Shown piece after piece: positions 8,764-16,916 of a stretch of 47,358 nt of DNA. Numbering within the stretch: the first letter of the stretch is position 1; every line of letters begins with the position of its first letter. Location of the stretch: the NCBI GenBank assembly GCA_046350555.1, contig JAXMAF010000035.1, forward strand, positions 1 through 47,358, in the 5' to 3' direction. Source of the DNA: JAXMAF01 sp046350555 (GTDB lineage Bacteria; Planctomycetota; Phycisphaerae; Phycisphaerales; SM1A02). The translations under genes and the position numbers were made by a program. The notes beneath the pieces were generated by a model. It saw nothing but the letters and a program-made list of their open reading frames with translations. It searched no databases and was not told where the DNA came from.

Positions 8764-9906
8764 ATGTCCAATCGACTGAACGCCGCGACACTCGTCGCCG
8801 CCTGCCTCGTCGCCCTTCCCGCCCTCGCCGACGACAAGCCGTCGTCGCCGCCCGTCGCCGCGCCCGCAGCGGTCAAGCCCGCTCCGGTCGCGCCGCCCGC
8901 CGCGAAGCCCGAGCGCCCGGCGCCGCCCACCGAGCTCAAGCTGCTTCCCGGCGACAAGGCGCCCGCGATCGACATCGCCCATTGGGTGAAGGGCGCGCAC
9001 GTCGACCAGTTCGAGCCGGGGAACGTCTACGTCGTCGAGTTCTGGGCCACCGGTGCGGTCCGTGCAGGCAGAGCATGCCGCACCTGACCTCCTCCAGGAG
9101 AAGTTCAAGGACTACAAGGTGACGTTCATCGGCGTGACGACGAGCCGCTGCCGACCGTCAAGGGCTTCCTGGACAAGCCGGAGTGGGCTGAGAAGACCCA
9201 GTACACGCTCGCCACCGATCCCGACCGCTCCACGCACAGGTCGTACATGGAAGCGGCGCTGCAGCGCGGCATTCCGACGGCGTTCATCGTCGGCAAGGAC
9301 GGGACGGTGCAGTGGATCGGCCATCCGATGGGCATCGACGAGCCGCTCGAGAAGGTCGTCAGGGACCAGTGGGACGTGAAGTCCGCGCGCAGCGCGTTCG
9401 AGACGGCGATGAAGGGGGAAGTGGAGCGCATGAAGCTCGACGCGGCGATGGTCAAGGCGACCGCCGAGGGCGACTGGGAGCAGGCGTATGGGCTGCTCGA
9501 GAAGATGGCCGCGCTCGACGCGAACATGGCCCCCTACTTCCGCGCCCAGCGGTTCGAGATGATGCTCGCGCACGCCGCGCCCGACGCCGCGTACGCGTAC
9601 GGACGCGAGCTCCTGGCGCAACTCGGCGACGACGCCCAGACGCTCAACCAGATCGCGTGGGCCGTCGTCGACAACGAAGGCGTGCAGAAGCGCGACCTCG
9701 ACTTCGCCCTCGCCGCCGCCACGAAGGCCAACACGGCGAGCAAGGGAGAGAACGCCGCGGTCCTCGACACGCTCGCCCGCATCTACTGGGACAAGGGCGA
9801 CAAGGCGAAGGCGATCGAGACGCAGAAGAAGGCCGTCGAGCACGCGCCGGACAACCCGATGGGCGAGGAGATCCGCGCCACCCTGAAGAAGTACGAAGGC
9901 AAGTAG
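8764..9906 (+). CDS. Exported thioredoxin-domain/TPR protein, interrupted by three single-base deletions
   Basis: AGAGGAG precedes ATG 8764, and a signal peptide follows (AATLVAACLVALPALADDK). After a Pro/Ala-rich linker comes a thioredoxin-like redox domain with the CGPC active site, then FIGVT, AALQRGIPTAFIVGKDGTVQWIGHP and a C-terminal helical part with TPR-like spacing (NQIAWAVVDNEG, AAVLDTLARIYWDKGD). The reading frame shifts at about 9051, 9088 and 9137. Each fits one missing base, and the three together restore the original frame. The WATxCGPC motif is readable through the first shift. Conservation on both sides argues for sequencing error over real decay. Likely role: periplasmic thiol-disulfide exchange, similar to TlpA/ResA-type proteins. 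Confidence 0.75.
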
Positions 9907-9947
9907 CGCCGCGAGCCGAGGGCTGCCAGCCAGGCGAGGACGAGCCC

Positions 9948-10496
9948 ATGCACCGTTGTTCGTTCGCCGCCGCCGCGGCGCTGTCGGTCGCCATGTCGTC
10001 GCCGGCGCAGACCATCGCGCCGTTCTTCGACTGGTACGACGCCGCGCTCGCGCCGGATGGCACCGGCACCTTCGACATCGTCGATGTCTCGCGCCGGACC
10101 GTGATGGGCTCGGAACCCGAGGCGATCGTCTACGTCGGGCCGGACAATCCCGGCTTCGCGGAGTCCCTCGGTCCCGACGAGTACATCCTCGTCACGAAGT
10201 ACCTCGGGGGAAGGATCGACGTCTACCCCGCGGACGACAACGGTGATCCGCAGGTCGGCTTCGAGGTCCCGTTCGTGAACGGCCTCTACGGCGCCGAGGG
10301 CATGGCCTTCGATCCGATCAGCGGCGACCTCGTCGTCAGCACGTACGCATTCCCGCCCTACGGAGGCGACGAGGTCTTCGTGATCCGAGGCTTCGTCGCG
10401 CCTGTCCAATGCATCGGCAACCTCACCGGAGACGGCGTGGTCGACGGCGCCGACCTCGGCGTGCTCCTGGGCGCGTGGGGAGCGTGCCCGGGCTAG
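9948..10496 (+). CDS. Small secreted protein with dockerin-like C-terminal EF-hand
   Basis: A 182-residue protein that starts at ATG 9948, 41 bases after the thioredoxin-like gene, with GAGGA about 8 bases upstream. It has a short signal peptide (FAAAAALSVAMSSPAQ). The body contains beta-propeller-like words (GSEPEAIVYVGPDNPGF, YLGGRIDVYPADDNG, GMAFDPISGDLVVSTY) of the kind seen in NHL/PQQ-type secreted proteins. It ends in NLTGDGVVDGADLGVLLGAW, a calcium-binding-loop motif resembling one half of a type I dockerin. The same tail occurs on the genes at 26699 and 45218. Its role is unknown; the tail probably directs surface location or processing. Confidence 0.75.
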   Translation: MHRCSFAAAAALSVAMSSPAQTIAPFFDWYDAALAPDGTGTFDIVDVSRRTVMGSEPEAIVYVGPDNPGFAESLGPDEYILVTKYLGGRIDVYPADDNGDPQVGFEVPFVNGLYGAEGMAFDPISGDLVVSTYAFPPYGGDEVFVIRGFVAPVQCIGNLTGDGVVDGADLGVLLGAWGACPG

Positions 10497-10660
10497 GTTC
10501 GTTCTGTCGCAGAACCGAGCACCAGAGCGCCTCCGGACACGGCGCCGCTCACACGCGGAGCGACTCTCGACGCGGCTGTGGCATGGCCGGCCATGTCGCG
10601 GACGGCGACCGCCGCACCGCAAGCGTCGCACGTTCCCGCCTCCGCCTCTCCGCGTATGGT

Positions 10661-11875
10661 GTGCTCTTGGCATCCGCTCAACCGCCCGCCACGACGATCT
10701 TCGCCGACCGGCTTCGAGCCGTCCTTCTCGGCGTGCGCGGCGCCTTGACGGAGGCGCTGCTCGACGCCGGGACGAGCCCCGACGATCCGCAGGACATCGC
10801 GAAGCGGCTCGGCCTTCACCGCAACCTCGCGTGGAAGGTCTCGCGCGTCGCCACCGAGCGCGAGGTCTTCCTGACGCTCGACCACCTTCCCGGCACTCCC
10901 GGCTGCGCCTCGATCGTCGCGGCGATCGACCGCTGCGCGCGCCGTCCCGCGTCCGTGGCGCGGCTGCGCGAGGCGCTGAAGCAGTTCGACGACTTCGTCG
11001 ACGAACAGGCGGGCGATCGGCCGACGCTCCAGCTCATGCTCATCGAGCTCCTGCCTCGCCACGCGGCGCGCGAACGGCAGGAGCTGGCCCGCCGCGCCGC
11101 GTATGACGGGAACCGCGCCGTCTGGGGCGTCCAGATGCGGCTGCGCTGCGCGACGACGATCGTCGCGCCATCGGCCGGCGGCGACACCGTCGACGTCGGC
11201 TTCCTGGGCGGCGCGTTTGGACTCGCGCCGCTGCGATCCACGATCACGATGCCCGTCTTCCGGATGGCGCACGTCCAGGACGACGGCAAGCCCGCGCCGC
11301 AGCAGCCGCGTGCGATCGTCGATCCGCCGCCCGCGGATGGCGGGATGCCGATCCTGCGCGACTTCTGCTCCGCGAACCTTCCGCCGATGACCGTCCTGCA
11401 ACGCGAAGGCGCGACGGTCTACCAGGTTCCGCTCGACCGGCTCGGCTCTCCCCACGAGGTCGACTGCGTCTCCGCGACGATCACGCGCGAGGCGCACCCG
11501 CTCCATGCGTCGCCGGAGAACCCCGAGGCGCGTCACGTGATCGGCTGCATGTCGCCGGCGGAGATGTTCATGTGGGACATGCTCGTTGCGCGGACGCTGC
11601 CGTTCGAGCTTCCGCCGATCACCGGCCTGGCGAGCGCCCTTCCCGGCACGAACCACAACGAGCCGACGGGGCTTCCGCTCTACGAGGATCTCGAACGGCT
11701 GGGATCGCCGCCGACGATCGCGACGCCGCTCTGGGCGCGCTACCCGGAGGCCGTTGGCTTCGTGCTCGATCGGCTCGGTTGGAACCTGGGCGACTTCGTC
11801 GGATTCCGGCTCACCATCCCCGTTCCGCCCATGCCGGCCCGATTCACGCTGCGGTACCCGCTCGCGCCGCGCTGA
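10661..11875 (+). CDS. Conserved hypothetical protein with N-terminal helix-turn-helix-like segment
   Basis: The open frame runs to TGA at 11873-11875. GTG 10661 is my best start (about 404 residues); upstream sequence has biased composition without homology, and no strong ribosome site helps. Residues ~30-75 (DPQDIAKRLGLHRNLAWKVS, then LDHLPGTPG) look like a winged-helix or HTH unit. The remainder is a soluble mixed alpha/beta domain with no recognised motif, containing FCSANLPPMTVLQ, CMSPAEMFMWDMLVARTLP and LGWNLGDFVGFRLT. This could be a planctomycete-specific regulator family, which is inference only. Its end overlaps the end of the convergent hutF gene by 32 bases. Confidence 0.65.
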   Translation: MLLASAQPPATTIFADRLRAVLLGVRGALTEALLDAGTSPDDPQDIAKRLGLHRNLAWKVSRVATEREVFLTLDHLPGTPGCASIVAAIDRCARRPASVARLREALKQFDDFVDEQAGDRPTLQLMLIELLPRHAARERQELARRAAYDGNRAVWGVQMRLRCATTIVAPSAGGDTVDVGFLGGAFGLAPLRSTITMPVFRMAHVQDDGKPAPQQPRAIVDPPPADGGMPILRDFCSANLPPMTVLQREGATVYQVPLDRLGSPHEVDCVSATITREAHPLHASPENPEARHVIGCMSPAEMFMWDMLVARTLPFELPPITGLASALPGTNHNEPTGLPLYEDLERLGSPPTIATPLWARYPEAVGFVLDRLGWNLGDFVGFRLTIPVPPMPARFTLRYPLAPR

Positions 11876-13223
11876 TGTCGCCGCCGTCGCCCTGCGACAC
11901 AGGACGCCCGCCCACCCATACGCCGGCGATCACCGCGTTTCCCGCGCCGAAGACGAGCGACGCCGCCAACGTCTCGGGCGTCCACCCTTCGAGCGTGGGA
12001 TGCGCGAGGTCGATGGCCACGAGGTCGGCGAGCGCACCCTCGGCGATGCGGCCGGCATCGAGACCGAGGGAGCGCGCACCATCGACGGTGGCGATCGACA
12101 CGAGGCGCGGCACCAACGAGCCGCCGGCGTCGCGCAGCGCGCCGCGCTCGCGGCGCACGAGCCGTTGCAGGTACCGAGCCGCGTAGTTCCTCGAAGGCGC
12201 GCAGAGCCGCGAGTTGAGGTCGGTCCCGAAGGCGATGCGTCCGCCGGCGGCCAGCACCTCGGGCGTGGCCGGGACGCCGTCGCCGAGGTTCCCCTCGGTG
12301 AGCGGGCAGATCGCCACCGTTCCGCCCGCGGCCACGAAGCGGGCCATGTCGCGCGGATCGGTGTGCGTGCAGTGCACGGCGGTGAACCGCCCGTCGACGC
12401 GAAGGTCCTCGACGATCATCTGCATCGGTCGCCGTCCATGGGCCGCGAGGCAGTCGGCGATCTCGGGGATGACCTCCTCGACGTGCATGTGGAAGACGAG
12501 CCCGCGCCGGCGGCTCTCCTCGTGCATCGCGACGACCTCCTCCCACGGCACGGCGCGAACGCTGTGGGCCACCGGCGCCATCGACTGCGTCCGGCCGTCG
12601 AGCGCCAGCGACAGGTGGTCGAAGCGCTCCCAGTACTCCGCGAGGGACGCGGTGTCGAAGCGCACCTGGCCGCCGGCAAGCGGCCGACCGATGGCGCCCG
12701 AGCGGTACGCGCACTGGAGCAGCACGATGCGGATCCCGGCGTCGCGCGCCGCGCGGAGCACCGCTTCGTCGAGCTCGCGCCACCGGCCGTCCGGTCCGCG
12801 ATGGACGTAGTGGAACTCCCCCACCGCCGTGATGCCCGCGACGAGCATCTCGCGGAAGCATCGCAGGGAAATGGCGTGGATGCGCTCCGCGTCGAGCCGC
12901 TCGACCAGGTCGTACATCGCCTCGCGCCACGACCAGAAGCTGCCTGCACCGGCGGGAAAGAGCTCTCCGCGACCGCGCAGTCCGCGCTGGAAGGCGTGCG
13001 AGTGGACGTTCACGAATCCGGGCATGAGCGCGACCCGATCGAGTCGCTGCACCGACGCGCCGGACGTTGGTCCGGCCTCCCTCGCGGTGCGATCGCCCGC
13101 CCGACCCACGCGTCCGAAGCGGCCATCGTCGCGCAGCTCGATCTCGATGCCCGGCTCGAACCGTTCGCCCGTCCACGCAAGCTCGGGTGCGAGAATCGCG
13201 GCGATGCGCGCAGGCTGGCTCAT
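11844..13223 (-). CDS. hutF: Formimidoylglutamate deiminase-like amidohydrolase
   Basis: A 459-residue metal-dependent hydrolase of the amidohydrolase superfamily. HutF converts N-formimidoyl-glutamate to N-formyl-glutamate and ammonia in histidine degradation. The seen features fit: PGFVNVHSHAFQRGLRG with the metal-binding HxH, the substrate-region word SFWSWREAMYDL characteristic of HutF, HMHVEEV, HCTHTD, CPLTEGNLGDG and FGTDLNSR with the conserved Asp. ATG at 13221-13223 is the natural start. No other hut genes are nearby, so this may serve another deamination. It is divergent from the S9 peptidase (38-base gap) and convergent with the preceding hypothetical gene, overlapping by 32 bases. 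Confidence 0.88.
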   Translation of the reverse strand: MSQPARIAAILAPELAWTGERFEPGIEIELRDDGRFGRVGRAGDRTAREAGPTSGASVQRLDRVALMPGFVNVHSHAFQRGLRGRGELFPAGAGSFWSWREAMYDLVERLDAERIHAISLRCFREMLVAGITAVGEFHYVHRGPDGRWRELDEAVLRAARDAGIRIVLLQCAYRSGAIGRPLAGGQVRFDTASLAEYWERFDHLSLALDGRTQSMAPVAHSVRAVPWEEVVAMHEESRRRGLVFHMHVEEVIPEIADCLAAHGRRPMQMIVEDLRVDGRFTAVHCTHTDPRDMARFVAAGGTVAICPLTEGNLGDGVPATPEVLAAGGRIAFGTDLNSRLCAPSRNYAARYLQRLVRRERGALRDAGGSLVPRLVSIATVDGARSLGLDAGRIAEGALADLVAIDLAHPTLEGWTPETLAASLVFGAGNAVIAGVWVGGRPVSQGDGGDISAARAGTAA

Positions 13224-13261
13224 GCGCCGAGTGTACGGCCCGGCGGGCGCGACTCGATACG

Positions 13262-15340
13262 ATGGCGCTCATGGCCACGCACACGACGCCCCGCGGCGCG
13301 AAGACCCGCCCCGTTCGCCCGGACGACCTCGCCCGCTTCACCATCGTCTCGGACGCCCAGATGAGCCCGGACGGCGAGCGCGTGCTCTTCTCCCGGAAGG
13401 TCGCCGGACCGAAGAACGCGTGGCAGACGTCGCTCTGGATGGTGCCGGTCGATGGCGGGGATCCGCGCGCCTTCACGAGCGGGCCGCGCGATGGACATGG
13501 CCGATGGTCGGCGGACGGCGCGCGCGTCGCGTTCATCCGGGCCGAGCCGAGGCATCGACCGCAGATCCACGTCATCGACGCCACGGGTGGCGAGTCGCGG
13601 GCGCTCACGAGGTTCCCGGAAGGCGCCATCGCCTCGTTCAGGTGGTCGCCCAACGGCAGGTTCCTCGCGGCGTCGTTCCGCGCGAACGATCCCGAGTGGA
13701 CGGAGGAGACGAAGAAGCGACGCGAATCCGAGGGTCTGGGCGAACCGCCGCGCGTGCTCGATCACCTCTGGTACCGCCTCGACGGCGACGGCTACTTCAA
13801 CGCCCAGCGGCACCACCTCGTCGTCGTCGACGCGACGACCGGAGGACATCGCACGCTCTTCGACCGAGACACCCTCGGAAGCTTCAGCTACGACGTCTCG
13901 CCAGACGGCGCGACGATCGCCGTGACGGCGAACACCGACCGACAGGCGCTGATCAAGCCGGCCAACGACCGGATCTTCCTCGTGGATGTGCGCAGCGGGC
14001 GCGTCCGCGAGCTGGCCGGTCCGCCGGCCGGGCCGAAGACGGGGATCTGCTGGTCGCCCGACGGGCGCACGCTCGCGTGGGCCGGGCGCGCGGATTCGAA
14101 GGACGACCTCTACAGCACCGAGAACTGCGAGCTGTGGGTGACCGATGCGCGCTCGGGCGCCTCGCGCTCGCTCACCGCGAGGTTCGACGTCTGCCTCATG
14201 GCGGGAACGCTCGGCGATTGCGGCGACGCCATCTTCGCGCCGTCGATCCAGTGGTCGCCCGATGGCCGCCGGATCTTCATGCGGATCGGCCGCCAGGGCC
14301 AGGGCCACGTCGCGTCGGTCGCCGCCACGGCGAAGGGCGGGCGCACCACGCTCGCGTATCACACGCGCGGCCGCGCCGAGCACCAGATGGGTGCGCCGAG
14401 CGCCGACGGACGGCGCATGGCCCTCGTGCGGATCGCGCCGACCGCGCCATCCGAGGCGTGCGTGCTGGAGCTGGGCGGCGCGGCCGGCGACCGCGCGGGA
14501 GGCGCCGCGCGCGTTCGCCCGCTCACGTCGTTCAATCGCGCGATCTGCGCCGGGCTGACGATCGTCGAACCGGCGCCGCACTGGATCGACTCGACCGACG
14601 GCGTGCGCGTGCACGCGTGGGTCCTCCATCCGCCAGGTCGCGCGCCAGCGCGGCGCCGCCCGGCGATCCTCATGATCCACGGCGGGCCGCATGCGCAATA
14701 CGGCGAGACCTTCTTCCACGAGATGCAGACGATGGCCTCCGCCGGCTACGCCGTCGTGATGATCAACCCGCGCGGCAGCAAGGGCTACGGGCGCGACCAC
14801 TGCGCCGCCATCCGCGGCGCGTGGGGCGCGAAGGACTGGGAGGACGTGCAGTCCGCCCTCCGCTGGATGAAGGGACGGCCCGAGATCGATCCTCGGCGCA
14901 TCGCCATCGCCGGTGGAAGCTACGGCGGCTACATGGTCAACTGGGCGATCGGCCACACGCACGAGTTCCGCTGCGCCATCACCGATCGATGCGTCAGCAA
15001 CCTGCTCAGCATGGCCGGCAACAGCGACTACCCCGACGCGCCCGACCGCTACTGGCCCGGCGCAGTCTGGGATCGCTGGGAGGCGCGCTGGGAGTGCTCG
15101 CCGATCAAGCACTTCAGGAAGGTCAAGACACCGACGCTGGTGATCCACAGCGAAGGCGACCTGCGCTGCAACATCGAGCAGGGCGAACAGGTCTTCGCGG
15201 CCCTGACCGTGCTCAAGGTGCCGACTCGCTTCGTGCGCTATCCCGCGAGCACCAGCCACGGCATGAGCCGCATCGGTCCACCGGACATGAGGATGCACCG
15301 GCTGGGGCAGATGCTGGAGTGGTTCGCGCGGTGGCTGTGA
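13262..15340 (+). CDS. S9-family serine peptidase (acylaminoacyl-peptidase/prolyl oligopeptidase type)
   Basis: About 692 residues. Residues ~30-430 form a beta-propeller with WD40-like/TolB-like blades (MSPDGERVLFSR, FRWSPNGRFLAASF, ICWSPDGRTLAWAG, IQWSPDGRRIFMRIG). The C-terminal alpha/beta hydrolase carries the triad: Ser553 in GGSYGGYM, Asp633 in HSEGDLRC and His666 in STSHGMS, plus the oxyanion-region HGGPHAQYG. The family cleaves short peptides after the propeller filters substrates by size. No signal peptide is seen, so it is probably cytoplasmic. ATG 13262 and ATG 13271 are both possible starts. The start lies 38 bases from the divergent hutF start. Confidence 0.93.
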   Translation: MALMATHTTPRGAKTRPVRPDDLARFTIVSDAQMSPDGERVLFSRKVAGPKNAWQTSLWMVPVDGGDPRAFTSGPRDGHGRWSADGARVAFIRAEPRHRPQIHVIDATGGESRALTRFPEGAIASFRWSPNGRFLAASFRANDPEWTEETKKRRESEGLGEPPRVLDHLWYRLDGDGYFNAQRHHLVVVDATTGGHRTLFDRDTLGSFSYDVSPDGATIAVTANTDRQALIKPANDRIFLVDVRSGRVRELAGPPAGPKTGICWSPDGRTLAWAGRADSKDDLYSTENCELWVTDARSGASRSLTARFDVCLMAGTLGDCGDAIFAPSIQWSPDGRRIFMRIGRQGQGHVASVAATAKGGRTTLAYHTRGRAEHQMGAPSADGRRMALVRIAPTAPSEACVLELGGAAGDRAGGAARVRPLTSFNRAICAGLTIVEPAPHWIDSTDGVRVHAWVLHPPGRAPARRRPAILMIHGGPHAQYGETFFHEMQTMASAGYAVVMINPRGSKGYGRDHCAAIRGAWGAKDWEDVQSALRWMKGRPEIDPRRIAIAGGSYGGYMVNWAIGHTHEFRCAITDRCVSNLLSMAGNSDYPDAPDRYWPGAVWDRWEARWECSPIKHFRKVKTPTLVIHSEGDLRCNIEQGEQVFAALTVLKVPTRFVRYPASTSHGMSRIGPPDMRMHRLGQMLEWFARWL

Positions 15341-15397
15341 CGTCGTGCGACCGGCGCGTCCCGCATGCGTCTCCCGCCGCCACCTATCCTCGCTCCC

Positions 15398-16003
15398 ATG
15401 TCCCATGAGCGTCACGAACCGCCCGACCGACCCCAGCCCGAGCAGGCGATGGACGCCGTCCGCGTGCTTCTTCGGTACATCGGCGAAGACCCGAAGCGCG
15501 AAGGCCTGCTCGACACGCCGAAGCGCGTCATCGGGGCGCTCGCCGACCACTTCGAGGGCTATGCGCACGATCCGATGCAGGTGCTCTCGCGGACCTTCAC
15601 CGAGGTGGAGGGCTACGACGAGCTGGTGCTGCTCACCGACATCGAGCTGCACAGCCACTGCGAGCACCACATGGTGCCCTTCGTCGGCCGCGCCCACGTC
15701 GGCTACATCCCCAACGGCAAGGTGGTCGGTCTCTCCAAGCTGGCCCGCGTGGTCGACATCTTCGCGAAGCGGCTCCAGGTGCAGGAGAAGCTCACCGCGC
15801 AGATCGCCCGGTCCATCCACGAAGCCCTCAATCCGCATGGCGTGGCGGTGGTGCTGCAATGCCAGCACTTCTGCATGTGCTACCGCGGTGTGCGCAAGCC
15901 GGGCGCGTGGACGACCACGAGCAAGCTGCACGGCCTCTTCCTGACCAGCGCCGCGGCGCGCAACGAGCTGCTCAAGCTCATCGAGATGCGTCGCGAGCGG
16001 TGA
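15398..16003 (+). CDS. folE: GTP cyclohydrolase I
   Basis: A 201-residue enzyme converting GTP to 7,8-dihydroneopterin triphosphate, the first step of folate and tetrahydropterin synthesis. The family landmarks are IGEDPKREGLLDTPKRV near residue 30, LLTDIELHSHCEHHMVPFVG with the zinc ligands Cys and His, IPNGKVVGLSKLARVVDIFA, QVQEKLTAQIA and VVLQCQHFCMCYRGVRKPGA with the second zinc Cys. ATG 15398 gives the usual length; an upstream in-frame ATG at 15365 adds only a biased stretch. It is 57 bases behind the S9 peptidase and tail to tail with a dihydropteridine-reductase-like gene. Confidence 0.97.
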   Translation: MSHERHEPPDRPQPEQAMDAVRVLLRYIGEDPKREGLLDTPKRVIGALADHFEGYAHDPMQVLSRTFTEVEGYDELVLLTDIELHSHCEHHMVPFVGRAHVGYIPNGKVVGLSKLARVVDIFAKRLQVQEKLTAQIARSIHEALNPHGVAVVLQCQHFCMCYRGVRKPGAWTTTSKLHGLFLTSAAARNELLKLIEMRRER

Positions 16004-16051
16004 GCGCGCTTCCCTCGACGCCGTCGGCGATCCAGCGACGGACTCAATGCA

Positions 16052-16732
16052 TCAGGCCCGTCCGTAGACCGGCACGACCGCGCCGCTGACGAGCGCGTTT
16101 CGCTCCGACGCGAGGAAGGCGATCGCCTCGGCGACCTCCTCGACCTTCGGCCACGACGCGTGGTCCGCGCCCGGCATCGCCGCGCGGTTGGCCGGCGTGT
16201 CCATGATCGACGGCGCGATCGCGTTGACCAGGATGCGATCGGACACGACCTCCTCGGCAAGCGACCGCGTCAGCGCCACGACGGCCGCCTTGCTCATCGA
16301 GTAGGCGATCATCCCGCCGGTCGGGACGAGCGCCGGGCGGGCCGCGACGTTCACGATGCGACCCCCCCCGCCGGCCCGGCGCATCGCGCGCACCGCCTCG
16401 CGACAGCAGAGCGCCGCGGTCAGGGCGTTGAGCCGGAAGAGCCGGAGGAACTCCTCGCCGCCGGTGTCGACGATCGGCGCCATGGCGAAGCCGCCGGCGA
16501 TGTGGATCGACGCGCGGAGCGGGTCGCGCGACGCGTAGAGCGACACGACGGCGGCCTCGTCGGCGAGATCCACCTGGACGAGCTCGACGTCCTTCGCATG
16601 GGCGAAGTGGTCGAGCTCGCGCTGCGCGACCCATGGGACGACGATGCGGGCGCCGCCCGCGAGCAGACGGGCGACCACCGCGGCGCCGAGGGCGCCGGTT
16701 CCACCGGTGACGATCACGACGGGCTTGGGCAT
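16052..16732 (-). CDS. Short-chain dehydrogenase, quinonoid dihydropteridine reductase-like
   Basis: A 226-residue NAD(P)-dependent SDR. The N-terminal nucleotide motif is VIVTGGTGALGAAVV and the catalytic pair is Tyr/Lys in YSMSK (about residue 148). The usual SDR serine, about 13 residues before the Tyr, is Ala here (NVAARPALVPTGGMIAYS). Several blocks resemble mammalian dihydropteridine reductase (QDPR), which also lacks that serine: IAGGF for VAGGW, GGMIAYSMSKAAV for PGMIGYGMAKGAV, and MDTPANRAAMPGADHASW for LDTPMNRKSMPEADFSSW. With folE next door, reduction of a quinonoid dihydropterin is a reasonable guess. The family resemblance is from memory of the human sequence, not a search. Confidence 0.85.
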   Translation of the reverse strand: MPKPVVIVTGGTGALGAAVVARLLAGGARIVVPWVAQRELDHFAHAKDVELVQVDLADEAAVVSLYASRDPLRASIHIAGGFAMAPIVDTGGEEFLRLFRLNALTAALCCREAVRAMRRAGGGGRIVNVAARPALVPTGGMIAYSMSKAAVVALTRSLAEEVVSDRILVNAIAPSIMDTPANRAAMPGADHASWPKVEEVAEAIAFLASERNALVSGAVVPVYGRA

Positions 16733-16763
16733 GGGGGATTCCTCTGGTCGATCCAAGTTACAC

Positions 16764-16860
16764 GGATTCCAGTAGACCTCCATGCGTTGGACCCCGTGCC
16801 CAGGGCGGTATCTCACGGCGGAATTGGGCTGGGTGGGGCGCGAGAATCAACTGGGACGCG
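16764..16860 (+). repeat. Dispersed ~98-bp inverted-repeat element, copy 2
   Basis: Well-conserved forward copy lying in the divergent gap between the SDR and glycyl-tRNA synthetase genes. The left arm is GGATTCCAGTAGACCTCCAT and the right arm is GCGAGAATCAACTGGGACGC. The middle has CACGGCGGAATTGGGCTGGG, one of the most conserved words of the family. Because it fills most of the 184-base gap, at least one of the two promoters must overlap or flank it. Confidence 0.85.
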
Positions 16861-16916
16861 TATTACACTCTTCCCCTGCGCATGCCCGCGTTTCGCACCC
16901 CGGATCTCACCCGCCC

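Noticed and set aside
11844..13223. A histidine-utilisation operon around hutF
   Set aside because: No hutH, hutU, hutI or hutG gene lies within the window; the neighbours are a peptidase and a hypothetical protein.
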